Assembly (NCBI RefSeq): GCF_901709675.1
Contig: NC_051095.1
Span: forward strand, 27,055,456 to 27,119,455
Length of the DNA stretch: 64,000 nucleotides
Reading direction: 5' to 3'
DNA from: Syngnathus acus
Taxonomy: Eukaryota; Chordata; Actinopteri; Syngnathiformes; Syngnathidae
The notes under the pieces were generated by a model. That model was given only the letters and a program-made list of their open reading frames with translations. It ran no database searches and was not told the origin of the DNA. Of this stretch, positions 1-10,745 are shown piece after piece (the first letter of the stretch is position 1; every line of letters begins with the position of its first letter). The translations under genes were made by a program, and so were the position numbers.

Positions 1-300
1 AACTTTTCTGGTAGTGCAATTGACAACAGATTCTCATTTGCAATATCAATCTATCTGCAGGCAGCAAAGGATATAGTTACATATTTACAAGTTCATTTAC
101 AATGGGGTTTGAGGAATGTCGGTGCGAATGGTCAGCCCCTATACATTTACATCTAACCAAACCTGGCCCGCTTTGCAAAAAGTTTGGACACCGCTGATGT
201 AGAAAATGAACTTTCCCAACACTGGTTACAACAGTTTATCCTCTACGAGTATTTGTAAATTTCATTGTTTGTTCAATCAATCATCAATCAATCAATCAAT

Positions 301-363
301 CGTCCATATTTTACATCAAATGGCAAACATAAACTTGTGCTATTTTGATGTAAAATATGGACG
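301..363. repeat. Perfect 20-bp inverted repeat (hairpin)
   Basis: Bases 301-320 and 344-363 are exact reverse complements, separated by a 23-base loop. The arms begin CGTCCATATT. Pairing stops at both ends (T opposite T at 300/364 and at 321/343). It directly follows an (ATCA)n run. It may be the end of a small foldback element or a chance inverted repeat; no TSD was found. Confidence 0.85.
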
Positions 364-659
364 TGATGTGTGAATATTTGCTCGCGTCATTAAAGTCGAA
401 TGACGTTATCCCCCCCCCCCCCCCCCCCTTAAAAAATAGACGAGCGTTTAAGCTTCATTAATGCTAAGCTAAGGTCACTTTTGTAAATTAACAATCCCCG
501 GATTTGCAGTCCAAAACGATAAAATTGAATACCACGTTATGTTGAAAACCATATTACTTGCTGTACTCACGTCTGTGGACAAAATAAGATCGAGCGAGTA
601 GATTGGTTGCACTCATCTTTGTTCAGATTTCCCTTGCGACCTGAGCTCGAATTTTCCTT

Positions 660-800
660 ATTGGCTTCTTCTTCTGCTGCTGCTTCTTCTTCTGCTACTG
701 CTTCTTCTGCTGCTGCTGCTTCTTTTGCTGCTGCTTCTTTTTCTGCTTCTTCTTCTGCTTCTTCTTCTGCTTCTTCTGCTTCTTCCTTTTCTTCCCTCGC
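660..800. repeat. Imperfect (CTT/GCT)n trinucleotide tract
   Basis: About 140 bases of interleaved TTC, TGC and TCT triplets. Read on the minus strand they would give a Glu/Ala-rich chain, and on the plus strand a Ser/Ala-rich one. Neither has flanking conserved sequence or plausible splice context, so I treat it as a microsatellite. Confidence 0.8.
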
Positions 801-1045
801 CTCCTGGTGTGAAGTGCACACTTTAGAGAAGTGCGCCCTATGTCAGAGTGTGCAGGGTACAATCGTGCGAAAATGCAGAACGTAGACAGTGCGTTGCCAC
901 GTGTTGTATCTGCGTCATCGAAAAAGCGGCATAATATGTTTGTCTTGTCAGTTCTTCTGCTTAAAATGATTTTTAAACTTTTTTAAAATATTTTTTAAAG
1001 CAAAATATCGGGCTCGGGCTTCCTTCCAGTCAATGGCAGCTATGG

Positions 1046-1740
1046 TAGGGTGACCAGACGTCCTCCTTTTCCCGGACATGTCCTACCTATGAGCCCTAAA
1101 AGAATATCCGGGGGGAATTTCAAAATCGTCCGGGATTTTGTTGGACTGCCTCAAACATAATACATGTACAGTACACTGTCAATAGAATTGCCGCTCCGTT
1201 CCATTTCACTCAATTTTCACTCAGGTTTTTCTGTATCGTTCGCAAATAAGTCACGCCCTTCTCCTCAAATCGAGTCACTTTGCTACTAAATAGGGTGGGT
1301 TGACCGAGTGTTTACGAGGAGTTGAATAAAAAAATTCCCGTGCTTTCGCCATTGTCGTGATCCTTATGAAGCTGAGTGCTTCACATGCAAGGCAGGCAGG
1401 TGTCTGTGGCAAATAAAGGAGAGGAGCACTTTTTTCCCCTTCAAATGCTGCACCGATGGCCATATTTCTTTTGTCTTTTTTTACTTAGTATACCACTAAA
1501 GAACTCAAAAATGTCAGTGTACACATATGTTTTTGTTAGTGTAAATAGTTTTTTTGTTATGTTTTGTGTTATTCGGGCCAATAAATGCAATTGCTATACA
1601 GACACCATGTCATTTGTGTCATAACATATGACACAAATGACCCCCCCTGGAAAAATTACCCGCCCCTCCCAAAAAATGACCACGCCCCCTCCAAAAAAAG
1701 GTGTCCTCTTTTTCAGAAACCTAAATCTGGTCACCCAAAA
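1046..1740. mobile_element. Small non-autonomous DNA transposon with TIRs
   Basis: GGGTGACCAGA at 1048-1058 and its reverse complement TCTGGTCACCC at 726-736 of the second kilobase (1726-1736) form terminal inverted repeats. Inside the TIRs, each end carries a similar CCTC-rich motif. CTATGG occurs just outside each end (1040-1045 and 1741-1746) and may be a target duplication, though it does not abut the TIRs exactly. No transposase is visible. Superfamily not assigned. Confidence 0.65.
1609..1641. repeat. 15-bp inverted repeat with 3-base loop
   Basis: Bases 1609-1623 are the exact reverse complement of 1627-1641, leaving ACA as the loop. It lies in the right half of the TIR element at 1046-1740, so it may be an internal palindrome of that element. 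Confidence 0.9.
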
Positions 1741-1746
1741 CTATGG

Positions 1747-2239
1747 ATCCCCGATTGCACTATATGCGGCCTTTCCGCGTGTACAGCGCATGCACAGAAA
1801 ACTTAAGGTTGCCACCTTGGATTTGTGAAAAAGAGGGGACACTTGACCAAATGTCTGCGACAGAGGGCTATGGCATTATTACCAGTTCAGACTAGGGCCA
1901 GATCGAATATCGTTCTGCCGATTAAATCAGACAAATAATACTCTTTTGAAAATAATCAACGTCGGCCCACATACATACATACGGACGGACGTACCCTCCC
2001 ACACGCTCGCACGCGCACAGCCCCCCCCACACACACACACGTTTGTCCAATAAGTGAAGCTGTGTCTTCATTTAACCCTCGATTCTGGTCAGTAACATTA
2101 CGTTACATTGCTAAGGTTGTTCCATTTGTACAATAACCAATGTGCAATTTATAGGACCAGAGATATTTTTAACTCATTCATGAGTTGATTTATCTTTATT
2201 TCAGTTAAATGATTTCTATAAGAATTAATGCTTTTACAT
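1747..2239. other. Non-coding stretch with simple repeats
   Basis: No gene recognised. It contains an (ACAT)/(CGGA)-type tract at about 1968-1992 and a short (CA)n at about 2030-2040. The right end is the AT-rich target of the LTR element. Confidence 0.5.
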
Positions 2240-2244
2240 ATTAT

Positions 2245-2587
2245 TGTCACGACTCGTCCCCGATCATGTCCATATTGTCATAGTTTCTGTCCGTGTGTCT
2301 GTGTGCCCGCCCCTCCCCTCCTGTGTGCCCATGATCAGTGTGATCAATCTCACCTGCCTCTCATTACCTGTCTCGTATTTAAGTCCTGTCTGTGTGTCAC
2401 TCCCGGTCGGATCATTGTTGCTGTCATTGTCACTCTGTCTTTTGTTCACGTCTCTGTTCAGTTTCTGTTGTTGGTTTTGTTTGTCAGTTACGTCAGTCTG
2501 CCAAGTCTGTTAGTTTGTTTTCATCAATAAACCCTGGTCCAAGCTGCACTTGGTCGCCCTGCTCCATTTCCATTCCGATCCGTGACA
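2245..2587 (+). repeat. 5' LTR (343 bp)
   Basis: Starts TG and ends CA with a short inverted repeat TGTCACG/CGTGACA. It contains a polyadenylation-like AATAAA in TCAATAAACC at about 2524-2533. It matches the 3' LTR along its length with scattered substitutions and a small CATTGT length difference near 3520. Confidence 0.9.
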
Positions 2588-3338
2588 GAATGATCCGACC
2601 ATCACAGCGACCAGCGACGCCGGACACGCGTCAACCATCGAAGTTCCCCCCGGCGACATCGGCTCCGCGGCCACCATCGGACTTCGCTCCAGGGATCCAC
2701 CTTTGCGCTGCCGGATCCGCGGCTGTCGCCGGACTTCGGCCAGCGCCATCGGACTCGCAGCCGCCATCGGGCCCCACCCCAGCGTCACCGGAGGCGGCAT
2801 TGCCGGGCCTCGTGCCAACAATGCCGGACCGGCGATCATCAGAGACCCTGCTCCCACTGCTGAAACACGCGTCTGACTCCTGCTGCTGCGTGCAGCTCTG
2901 GCTTCCTGTATGCCACCGTGTGCGGCTGTGACTCTTGCCGCTGCACGTGGTTCTGACTCTCCGTTTGCCGCAGAGTGCAGTTCTGTTTCCCCGAGTTTCC
3001 GCCGATTGCGGTTCTGTCCCCGAGTTTCCGCCGATTGCGGTTCTGTTTCCCCGGGTTGCCGCCGATTGCGGTTCTGTCCCCGAATAGCCGCCGATTGCGG
3101 TTCTGTCCCCGAATAGCCGCCGATTGCGGTTCTGTTTCCCCAAGTTGCCGCCGATTGCGGTTCTGTTTCCCCGAGGTGCCGCCGATTGCGGTTCTGTTTC
3201 CCCGAGTTGCCGCCGAGGGAGGTTCAGGCTTTATCACAGACCAGTGGGGTCGTCTGGACTGGTGCGCTGCCCCCCCGCGTGCCGCCGTGGGGGGTTGGTT
3301 TTTTGGGACGTCGGGAGCCGTCCCTTGTGGGGGGGTTC
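2588..3338 (+). other. LTR-element internal region
   Basis: The sequence directly after the 5' LTR occupies the primer-binding-site position; I did not assign a primer tRNA. A Pro/Ser-rich reading frame crosses 2590-2931, possibly a gag remnant, but it begins inside the LTR and has no zinc knuckle. The rest is a minisatellite followed by GC-rich sequence up to the polypurine tract. No enzyme domain is present. Confidence 0.7.
2985..3215. repeat. 29/31-bp minisatellite in the LTR element
   Basis: The core GCCGATTGCGGTTCTGT begins at 3001, 3030, 3061, 3090, 3119, 3150 and 3181, so spacings alternate between 29 and 31 bases according to whether the linker has two extra T residues. Because 29 and 31 are not multiples of three the frame is not kept, which argues against coding. 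Degenerate units flank the array. Confidence 0.92.
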
Positions 3339-3544
3339 TGTCACGACTCGTCCCCGATCATGTCCATATTGTCATAGTTTCTGTCCGTGTGTCTGTGTGC
3401 CCGCCCCTCCCCTCCTGTGTGCCCATGATCAGCGTGATCATTCTCACCTGCCTCTCATTAGCTGTCTCGTATTTAAGTCCTGTCTGTGTGTCACTCCCGG
3501 TCGGATCATTGTTGCTGTCATTGTCATTGTCACTCTGTCTTTTG

Positions 3545-6500
3545 CCCCTCCGTGAGTCGTCACCTTATCGGGGTGGAGGGGTTTGCGTGCCCCTATGATC
3601 CTAGGAGCCATGTTGTCTGGGGCTTCATGCCCCTGGTAGGGTCACCCATGGCAAACGGGTCCTAGGTGAGGGGCCAGACAAAGCACGGCTCACACGAGCC
3701 CCTTATGACGAACAAAATAAATGGATCTCGTTTTCCCTCGCCCGGACGCGGGTCACCGGGGCCCCCCTCTGGAGCCAGGCCTGGAGGCGGGGCTCGAAGG
3801 CGAGCGTCTGGTGGCCCGGCCTTCGCCCATGGGGCCCCCGGCCGGGCACAGCCCGAAAAGGAAACGTGGGTCCCCCTTCCCATGGGCTCACCACCTGTGG
3901 GAGGGGCCAAAGGGGTCGGGTGCAGTGCAAGCTGGGCGGCGGCCAAAGGCAGGGACCTTGGCGGTCTGATCCCCGGCTGCAGAAGCTGGCTCTTGGGACA
4001 TGGAATGTCACCTCTCTGGCTGGAAAGGAGCCCGAGCTGGTGTGCGAGGCAGAAAAGTTCCGACTAGATATAGTCGGACTTGCCTCCACGCACAGTTTGG
4101 GTTCCGGTACAAGCCCTCTCGAGAGAGGCTGGACTCTCTTCCACTCTGGAGTTGCCCACGGTGAGAGGCGTCGAGCAGGTGTGGGTATACTTATTGCCCC
4201 CCGGCTGGGCGCCTGCACATTGGGGTTCACCCCGGTGAACGAGAGGGTAGCCTTCCTCCGCCTTCGGGTGGGGGGACGGGTCCTGACTGTTGTTTGTGTC
4301 TATGCACCAAACGGCAGCTCAGAGTACCCACCCTTCTTGGAGTCCCTGGAGGAAGTGCTGGAGAGCGCTCCTTCTGGGGACTCCATCGTTCTACTGGGTG
4401 ACTTCAATGCTCACGTGGGCAATGACAGTGAGACCTGGAAGGGCGTGTTTGGGAGGAACGGCCCCCCCGATCTGAACCCGAGCGGTGTTCTATTATTGGA
4501 CTTCCGCAGTTCGATGATCGACTTTGTAGTCGTGTCATCGGATTTGCGGCCGCATGTTTTGGACACTCGGGCGAAGAGAGGGGCGGAGCTGTCAACTGAT
4601 CACCACCTGGTGGTTGGTTGGCTCCGATGGTGGGGGAAGATGCCGGTCCGACCTGGCAGACCCAAACGCTCTATGAGGGTCTGCTGGGAACGTCTGGCGG
4701 AATCCCCTGTCAGGAAGAGCTTCAACTCCCACCTCCGGCAGAGCTTTTCCCACGTCCCGGGGGAGGCGGGGGACATTGAGTCCATGTGGACCTTGTTCCG
4801 TGCCTCCATTGTTGAGGCGGCCGACCGGAGCTGTGGCCGTAAGGTCATTGGTGCCTGTCGTGGCGGATATCCCCAAACCCGCTGGTGGACACCGGCGGTA
4901 AGGAATGCCGTCAAGCTGAAGAAGGAGTCCTATCGGGCCGTTTTGGCCTGCGGGACTCCGGAGGCAGCTGACAGGTACCGGATGGCCAAGCGGAACGCGG
5001 CTTCGGCGGTTGCTGAGGCAAAAACCCGGGCGTGGGAGGAGTTTGGCGAGGCCATGGAGAATGACTTCCGGACGGCTTCGAGGAAATTCTGGTCCACCAT
5101 CCGGCGTCTCAGGAGGGGGAAGCAGTGCAACGTCAACACTGTTTACAGTGGAGATGGCGCGCTGCTGACCTCGACTCGGGACGTCGTGTGTCGGTGGGGA
5201 GAATACTTCGAAGACCTCCTCAATTCCACCTACACGCCTTCCATTGTGGAAGCAGGGCCTGGGGACTCTGAGGCGGACTCTCCAATCTCTGGGGTCGAAG
5301 TCACTGAGGTAGTTAAAAAACTCCTCGGTGGCAAAGCCCCGGGGGTGGATGAGATCCGCCCGGATTTCTTAAGGGCTCTGGATGTTGTGGGGCTGTCATG
5401 GCTGACACGTCTCTACAACATCGCGTGGACATCGGGGACAGTGCCTCTGGATTGGCAGACTGGGGTGGTGGTTCCCCTCTTTAAGAAGGGGGACCGGAGG
5501 GTGTGTTCCAATTACAGGGGAATTACACTCCTCAGCCTCCCTGGTAAGGTCTATTCAGGGGTGCTGGAGAGGAGGGTCCGTCGGGAGGTCGAACCTCGGA
5601 TTCAGGAGGAACAGTGTGGCTTTCGTCCTGGCCTTGGAACAGTGGACCAGCTCTTCACCCTCAGCAGGATCCTCGAGGGTGCATGGGAGTTCGCCCAACC
5701 AGTCCACATGTGTTTTGTGGACTTGGAGAAGGCGTTCGACCGTGTCCCTCGGGAGGTTCTGTGGGGGGTGCTTCGGGTGTACGGGGTACCGAGCCAACTG
5801 ATAAGGGCGGTTCGGTCCCTGTATCACCGATGCCAGAGTTTGGTCCGCATTTCCGGCAGTAAGTCGGATTCGTTCCCAGTGAGGGTTGGACTCCGCCAAG
5901 GCTGCCCTTTGTCACCGATTCTGTTCATAATTTTTATGGACAGAATTTCTAGGCGCAGGGTGTCCGGTTTGGGGACCTCAGCATCGCGTCTCTGCTTTTT
6001 GCAGACGACGTGGTGCTGTTGGCTTCTTCAGGCCGTGATCTCCAGCTCTCACTGGAGCGGTTCGCAGCCGAGTGTGAAGCGGTCGGGATGAGGGTCAGCA
6101 CCTCCAAATCCGAGTCCATGGTCCTCGATCGGAAAAGGGTGGAATGCCCTCTCCGGATCGGGGATGAGATCCTGCCCCAAGTGGAGGAGTTTAAGTATCT
6201 TGGGGTCTTGTTCACGAGTGAGGGGAGGATGGAGCGCGAGATCGACAGGCGGATCGGTGCAGCGTCGGCAGTAATGCGGACTCTGTACCGGTCCGTCGTG
6301 GTAAAGAGAGAGCTGAGCCAAAAGGCAAAGCTCTCAATTTACCGGTCGATTTACGCTCCTACCCTCACCTATGGTCACGAGCTATGGGTCGTGACCGAAA
6401 GAACGAGATCCCGGATACAAGCGGCCGAAATGAGTTTTCTCCGCAGGATGTCCGGGCTCTCCCTTAGAGATAGGGTGAGAAGTTCGGTCATCCGGGAGAG

Positions 6501-6812
6501 ACTCGGAGTAGAGTCGCTACTCCTCCATGTTGAGAGGAGCCAGATGAGGTGGCTCGGGCATCTCATCAGGATGCCTCCTGGACGCCTCCCTGGGGAGGTG
6601 TTCCGGGCATGTCCCACCGGTAGGAGACCCCGGGGACGACCCAGGACGCGCTGGAGAGACTATGTCTCTCAGCTGGCCTGGGAACGCCTTGGGATCCCCC
6701 GGGATGAGCTAGATGAAGTGGCTGGGGAGACGGAAGTCTGGGAGTCCCTCCTGAAGCTGCTGCCCCTGCGACCCGACCCCGGATAAGTGGAAGAAGATGG
6801 ATGGATGGATGG
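3545..6812 (+). mobile_element. LINE (RTE/I-like) with (ATGG)n tail
   Basis: A 3268-bp non-LTR retrotransposon bounded by a 13-bp duplication (3532-3544 and 6813-6825) and ending in GATGGATGGATGG. It encodes an apurinic-type endonuclease followed by reverse transcriptase and a basic C-terminal segment. Clade not certain: the GTWNVTSL start and the (ATGG)n tail fit RTE- or Nimb/I-type fish LINEs. Confidence 0.88.
3866..6786 (+). pseudogene. LINE endonuclease/reverse transcriptase, frameshifted
   Basis: The first frame (3866 to about 5960) shows endonuclease motifs [21 protein letters not shown] and STDHHLVV, then RT motifs [23 protein letters not shown] and [13 protein letters not shown]. The catalytic LFADDVVLL at about 5995-6020 is in a different frame, which stays open to the stop before 6787 and ends with a GRPRTRWRDY basic segment. 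The frameshift therefore lies between about 5955 and 5968. The joint [12 protein letters not shown] at about 4490-4520 looks shorter than I expect for this family, suggesting an in-frame deletion in the endonuclease (from memory, not aligned). The copy is not expected to be active. Confidence 0.85.
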
Positions 6813-6976
6813 ACTCTGTCTTTTGTTCACGTCTCTGTTCAGTTTCTGTTGTTGGTTTTGTTAGTCATTTACGTCAGTCTGCCGAGTCTGTTAGTTTGTT
6901 TTCATCAATAAACCCTGGTCCAAGCTGCACTTGGTCGCCCTGCTCCAGTTCCATTCCGATTCGTGACAATTATTCG

Positions 6977-7329
6977 GGGCGGCTCAGTGGCGCACTGGTT
7001 AGCACGTCCGCCTCACAGTTAGGAGGGTGCCGGTTCGATTCAAACTCCCTGTGTGGAGTTTGCATGTTCTCCCTGTGCCTGCGTGGGTTTTCTCCGGGTA
7101 CTCCGGTTTCCTCCCACATCCCCAAAACATGCTTGGTAGGCCAATTGAGCACTCCAAATTGCCCCTGGTGTGAGTGCGAGTGCGGATGTTCGTCTCTGTG
7201 TGCCCTGTGATCGGCTGGCAACCGGTTCAGGGTGTCCCCCGTCTACTGCCCGATGACTGCTGGGATATGCTCCAGCACGCCCTCAACCCCCGTGGGGACA
7301 AGCAGTATAGAAGATGGATGGATGGATAT
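6977..7329 (+). mobile_element. tRNA-derived SINE, (ATGG)n tail
   Basis: The head carries a Pol III A box (TGGCGCACTGG, 6988-6998) and B box (GGTTCGATTC, 7032-7041). The body includes the TTTGCATGTTCTCCC and CTGGCAACCGGTTCAGG segments common in percomorph genomes. It ends (GATG)n. An 8-bp duplication ATTATTCG flanks it at 6969-6976 and 7330-7337. The same family occurs on the minus strand at 24974-25325. Confidence 0.9.
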
Positions 7330-7610
7330 ATTATTCGTTTTTGTCTCTTAATTTCTCTTTTTCAAAAATCAAACAAATGTCAAAGGGAAAAATATTGGAA
7401 AATGGGCAAATGTTATATATTTAAATAATATATTTGTTGCAAGTGATGAAAAAATAAGTTAATTTATTCCTTCCTACCGACCGACCTACCTATCGATCTA
7501 TTATTGTGTGTTGTCCTGACCAACAGGAGAGGCTGGGGACCATCACATCAGACACCCGGACCACCAACACTGGCGCCCCCCAGGGGTGCGTCCTCTCCCC
7601 ACTGCTCCTA

Positions 7611-8116
7611 TACAGTCCTCATGCTCCCCAACAGAAACGTAGCGACAATCTGGAGAAAAGTGGGTCGAAGATCGGCCAGGTTAACCGGCAGCCTAGGAGA
7701 AGTTATGATGCAAACTTCAAGATGATGGTGTTAAATGAGGTAGAGTCTTCAAACAATTGCAAAGCGGCTGTGAAATATGGTGTCACAGAGTGTAATGTAC
7801 GGAGATGGAGAGCTCAAAAAGATCGCCTAAAAAGTCCTCAGAGCGGCCGCTTTCAAAAGCTCGACAGAATCATTTGTTTCAGATGTACTGTAATCATTTT
7901 CTGTATAAAAATTAAATTTGGTGTTCAAAAAGTATTTTTTCAAACTTGAGTCCTGAAAAAGAAGGGGTCGTCTTATAATCAGGATCATCTTATATTCGGG
8001 CCAATATGGTATTTTAAATGGACTTACGCTATTAAACAAGATCAATATCAATTTAAACAAAAATATTGATTCGGTGGCTACTTCGAATAATTTAAACCCC
8101 AAACAAAAAACATAGA
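7611..8116 (+). mobile_element. pogo-like fragment with transposase N-terminal HTH
   Basis: This segment carries a frame with RRSYDANFKMMVLNEVE and YGVTECNVRRWRAQK, a helix-turn-helix like the Brinker/psq type at the start of pogo/Tigger transposases. It ends with the terminus TTCGGGCCAATATGG at 8009 followed by TA. A second copy in opposite orientation lies at 29682-30205. Both copies share about 95 bp beyond that terminus, so the mobile or duplicated unit is larger than the pogo end. This copy lacks about 27 bases present in the other near 7830. No DDE catalytic region is present. Confidence 0.7.
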
Positions 8117-8124
8117 GTCTATGC

Positions 8125-8454
8125 CACAGGTGTCAAACTCAAGGCCCGGGGGCCAGATACGGCCCGCCACATCATTTTATGTGGCCCGCGAAGACAAATT
8201 GTGCATCAAATTCGTGTCATTACTAGAATTGCAAATTGTCTTCACTTTCAATAATCTCTTTTTTTTTTATATATATTTGACCAGTTTTTACTCATCTGAT
8301 TTGAAAACGAGTTATTTTTCAGTTTGTTTTGTCGCTTTTACTGTATATAATATGAGGTGCTCCTACATTTATTTGGGTTGACAGTCATAATGGCCCTCCG
8401 AAAGAAGCTATGACTACAATGCGGCCCGCGAAAAAAATGAGTTTGACACCCCTG
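8125..8454. mobile_element. hAT MITE, 330 bp, 8-bp TSD
   Basis: Termini CACAGGTGTCAAACTCA and TGAGTTTGACACCCCTG form TIRs with one mismatch. GTCTATGC is duplicated at 8117-8124 and 8455-8462. There is no transposase. It is the same family as 26235-26562 and the split copy starting at 30279. Confidence 0.95.
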
Positions 8455-9553
8455 GTCTATGCCAATGATTGCTCCTCAGGCGACTCTTCTGTGAAGCTCC
8501 TGAAGTATGCGGACGACACCACTCTCATCAGACTGATCCAGGATGGTAACGAGATTGCGTACAGACAGGAGGTGGAGCGGCTGGTCCACTGGTGCAGCCA
8601 AAACCACCTAGAGCTGAACCCGCTCAAGACCGTGGAGATGACAGTGGACTTCAGGAGAGACCCTTCACCACTTCCACCTCTCACTATCCTCACTAATGCT
8701 ATTCCCTCCACAGACACCTTCAAGTTCCTGGGATCCACAATCTCTCGGGACCTGAAATGGACCGGCCACATAGACTCTGCCCGGAAGAAGGCCCAGCAGA
8801 GGCTGTACTTTCTGAGACACCTCAGGAAGTTCAACTTGCCACAGGAGCTGCTGAAGACCTTCTATACTGCCATCATCCAGTTTATCCTCTGCACCTCCAT
8901 TACTGTCTGGTTTGGATCGGCCACCAAACAAGACAAGCATAGACTGCAACGGACAATCAGGACTACAGAAAAGATAATCGGGACCAACCTCCCATCTATC
9001 CAAGACTTGTACCTTTCCAGGACCGGGAAATGTGCAAGTAACATCTCTAAAGACCCTTCTCACCCAGGTCACAGTCTGTTCAAACTACTCCCCTCCGCAC
9101 GGCGTTACAGAGCGCTGTACGCCAAAACCAGCAGACACAGACACAGCTTCTTCCCCAAGGCTGTCGCTCTGATGAACTCACACCACCCATAGAGCCTCAA
9201 AGTCATTCCTGTGCAATAACTTCCTGCTCTCGACACTATATTTTTTAATTGTCTATATTACGTGTACTATGTGTCCTTTCTGCATCCATTGCAGCCTGGT
9301 CATCCTGGAAGAGGGATCCTCCCATCTGTGGTCTCTTCTCAAGGTTTCTCATTTCCCCTCGTAGGAGTTTTGAGTTTTTCCTTGCCCTCCTGGGAGTTTA
9401 AAATCAGGGGATATTTGAGAATAATGGTCAATTTTCGCACATGTCCTGAATGTAGTTAGTCACCTAAATGTTGAACAGAGGCTGAGATCTATCGGAGTCA
9501 AATTCCTTGTTTGGCATGCCCAAACATGGCCAATAAACTTCTTGAATCTTGTT

Positions 9554-10745
9554 AAAGATGTCCGTTGTTGAGCCAGAAAAACAAAGATGTGGAGTAACAG
9601 TTGGTTCTTTATTGGCCAGATCTTGGGTTGTTTAATGGTGGTCAGTACACATGGCACGACAGCAGATGAAACAACAGCCCCCATCTCCAGGTCAGAAGGT
9701 TTTATACTGTCCAGAAAAAGCAGGAAAGCATCACCTGACCATTTGGTACCTACGTACGTGTATTGGGAGGTGTGTGTTGTGTCCGCCGTCTGTGCCCATG
9801 TGTATTGGGAGGCCACAAAGCTCTGGGTGCTCTATCCGTGTTCTGATTGAGCAGTTATGTTTATATAAAATAATGAATGAATGAATTTTTATTTCGAACA
9901 TGATTTAAAGAATAAAAACAATAAAAAACAAACAACAAACAATATATATCTCTGTTGAAAAAGGAGTAGGAAGTAGCCTAGGCTTATCATGTCCTACCCC
10001 TATCCATCACTTATCGTTCCAAGTGAGAACATGAAATTTACAAAAGAACAAAAGATAAACAACAAAAATATCTTATAATAAAATTAAGATTTACACACAT
10101 CTGAACATGAAAAAGTATATGAGTTTGTCTAACTTAACAAAATATGTACACGCTGTTTCACCCACTTCAATCCCCCTTTTGACCTCGTCAACCAAAAAAC
10201 AAAATCCGAGCCATACCAGGGGAGAAACGATAAAGCGAGCAGGAGCACAATTACCTAATATAAGGAGAGATTTCTAAAGGACAGGTTGGTGGTTGTAATA
10301 GGCTATACATGCTTTAAAAACGTTAGACACTGTCAGCAAAACACTGCCGGGACGAGGGGTTCTCGCCTCAATACTCCAGTTCAACTTGAGTGTGTGAGTG
10401 AAAAAAGTGTTATAATGCAGGAAAAGGCTCACACGGTCCCTCTGCCTTAGGCGACCAAAATCTCATTAACATTGTCAGTCTGAGATAACAACTGCTTGTA
10501 GTAGTTCAGCCGTTGGGGTCTTTGCACGCTCACTGGTGGAGGGTGAGCAGAATTCTCACCCCCTTTGCAGCTCTGCTCCGTCTGGTGGGAACTTCAAAGG
10601 GTCCAGTCCACCTAGGCTCTGTCCACTTTCTCTTCAGGACCTTTAGCCAGACAGTTGGGGTGAGCCGGATCTCGGTCTTCGCTTCCGGATCCGCAGTAGT
10701 TTGCTCAGCAAATCTGGAACCATAAAACTGGACAATTGTTCTGAG

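Larger units (their letters stand above)
1..1039. other. Left margin, no recognisable gene
   Basis: I see no conserved coding sequence here. The stretch is AT-rich with simple-sequence patches: an (ATCA)n run near 276-300, a hairpin at 301-363, a poly-C tract at about 410-428 and a trinucleotide tract at 660-800. Open frames on both strands over 567-885 exist only because the trinucleotide tract lacks stops. Confidence 0.6.
3339..6968 (+). repeat. 3' LTR, disrupted
   Basis: The LTR runs 3339-3544, is broken by the LINE at 3545-6812 and its duplication, and resumes 6826-6968. The 13-bp target ACTCTGTCTTTTG is duplicated at 3532-3544 and 6813-6825, so the LINE inserted after the LTR element was in place. 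Confidence 0.9.
2240..6973 (+). mobile_element. Non-autonomous LTR retrotransposon, split by a LINE
   Basis: Two closely similar LTRs start TGTCACGACTCG and end CGTGACA. The 5' LTR is 2245-2587. The 3' LTR is 3339-3544 plus 6826-6968, interrupted by a LINE. The whole element is bounded by a 5-bp duplication ATTAT at 2240-2244 and 6969-6973. A G-rich polypurine tract (about 3326-3335) precedes the 3' LTR. The 751-bp internal part has no reverse transcriptase, protease or integrase, so it must depend on another element for mobility. LTR form and TSD length suit a Ty3/gypsy-type origin, but that is inference. Confidence 0.88.
7504..9553 (+). pseudogene. L2/CR1-like LINE reverse transcriptase, interrupted
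   Basis: The 5' part at 7504-7610 encodes [12 protein letters not shown] (RT motif B region). After two inserted elements, coding resumes near 8463 with NDCSSGD, KYADDTTLI (catalytic motif C) and a long C-terminal region including FKFLGST and SHPGHSLFKLLPS, stopping at 9190-9192. The 3' untranslated part runs to about 9553. The same LINE family occurs on the minus strand at 37320-38281. Upstream RT motifs and the endonuclease are missing, so the copy is 5' truncated as well as broken. Confidence 0.85.

Noticed and set aside
567-885. Glu/Ala-rich (minus) and Ser/Ala-rich (plus) open frames
   Set aside because: Both come from the trinucleotide tract; no conserved flanks or splice context.
2985-3215. 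Regular direct repeats resembling a CRISPR array
   Set aside because: Units are contiguous with no unique spacers, lie inside an LTR retroelement, and the DNA is vertebrate.
2631-3237. Minus-strand Asn-Arg-Thr-Ala-Ile-Gly-Gly repeat proteins
   Set aside because: Shadow of the minisatellite; the alternating 29/31 period breaks the frame.
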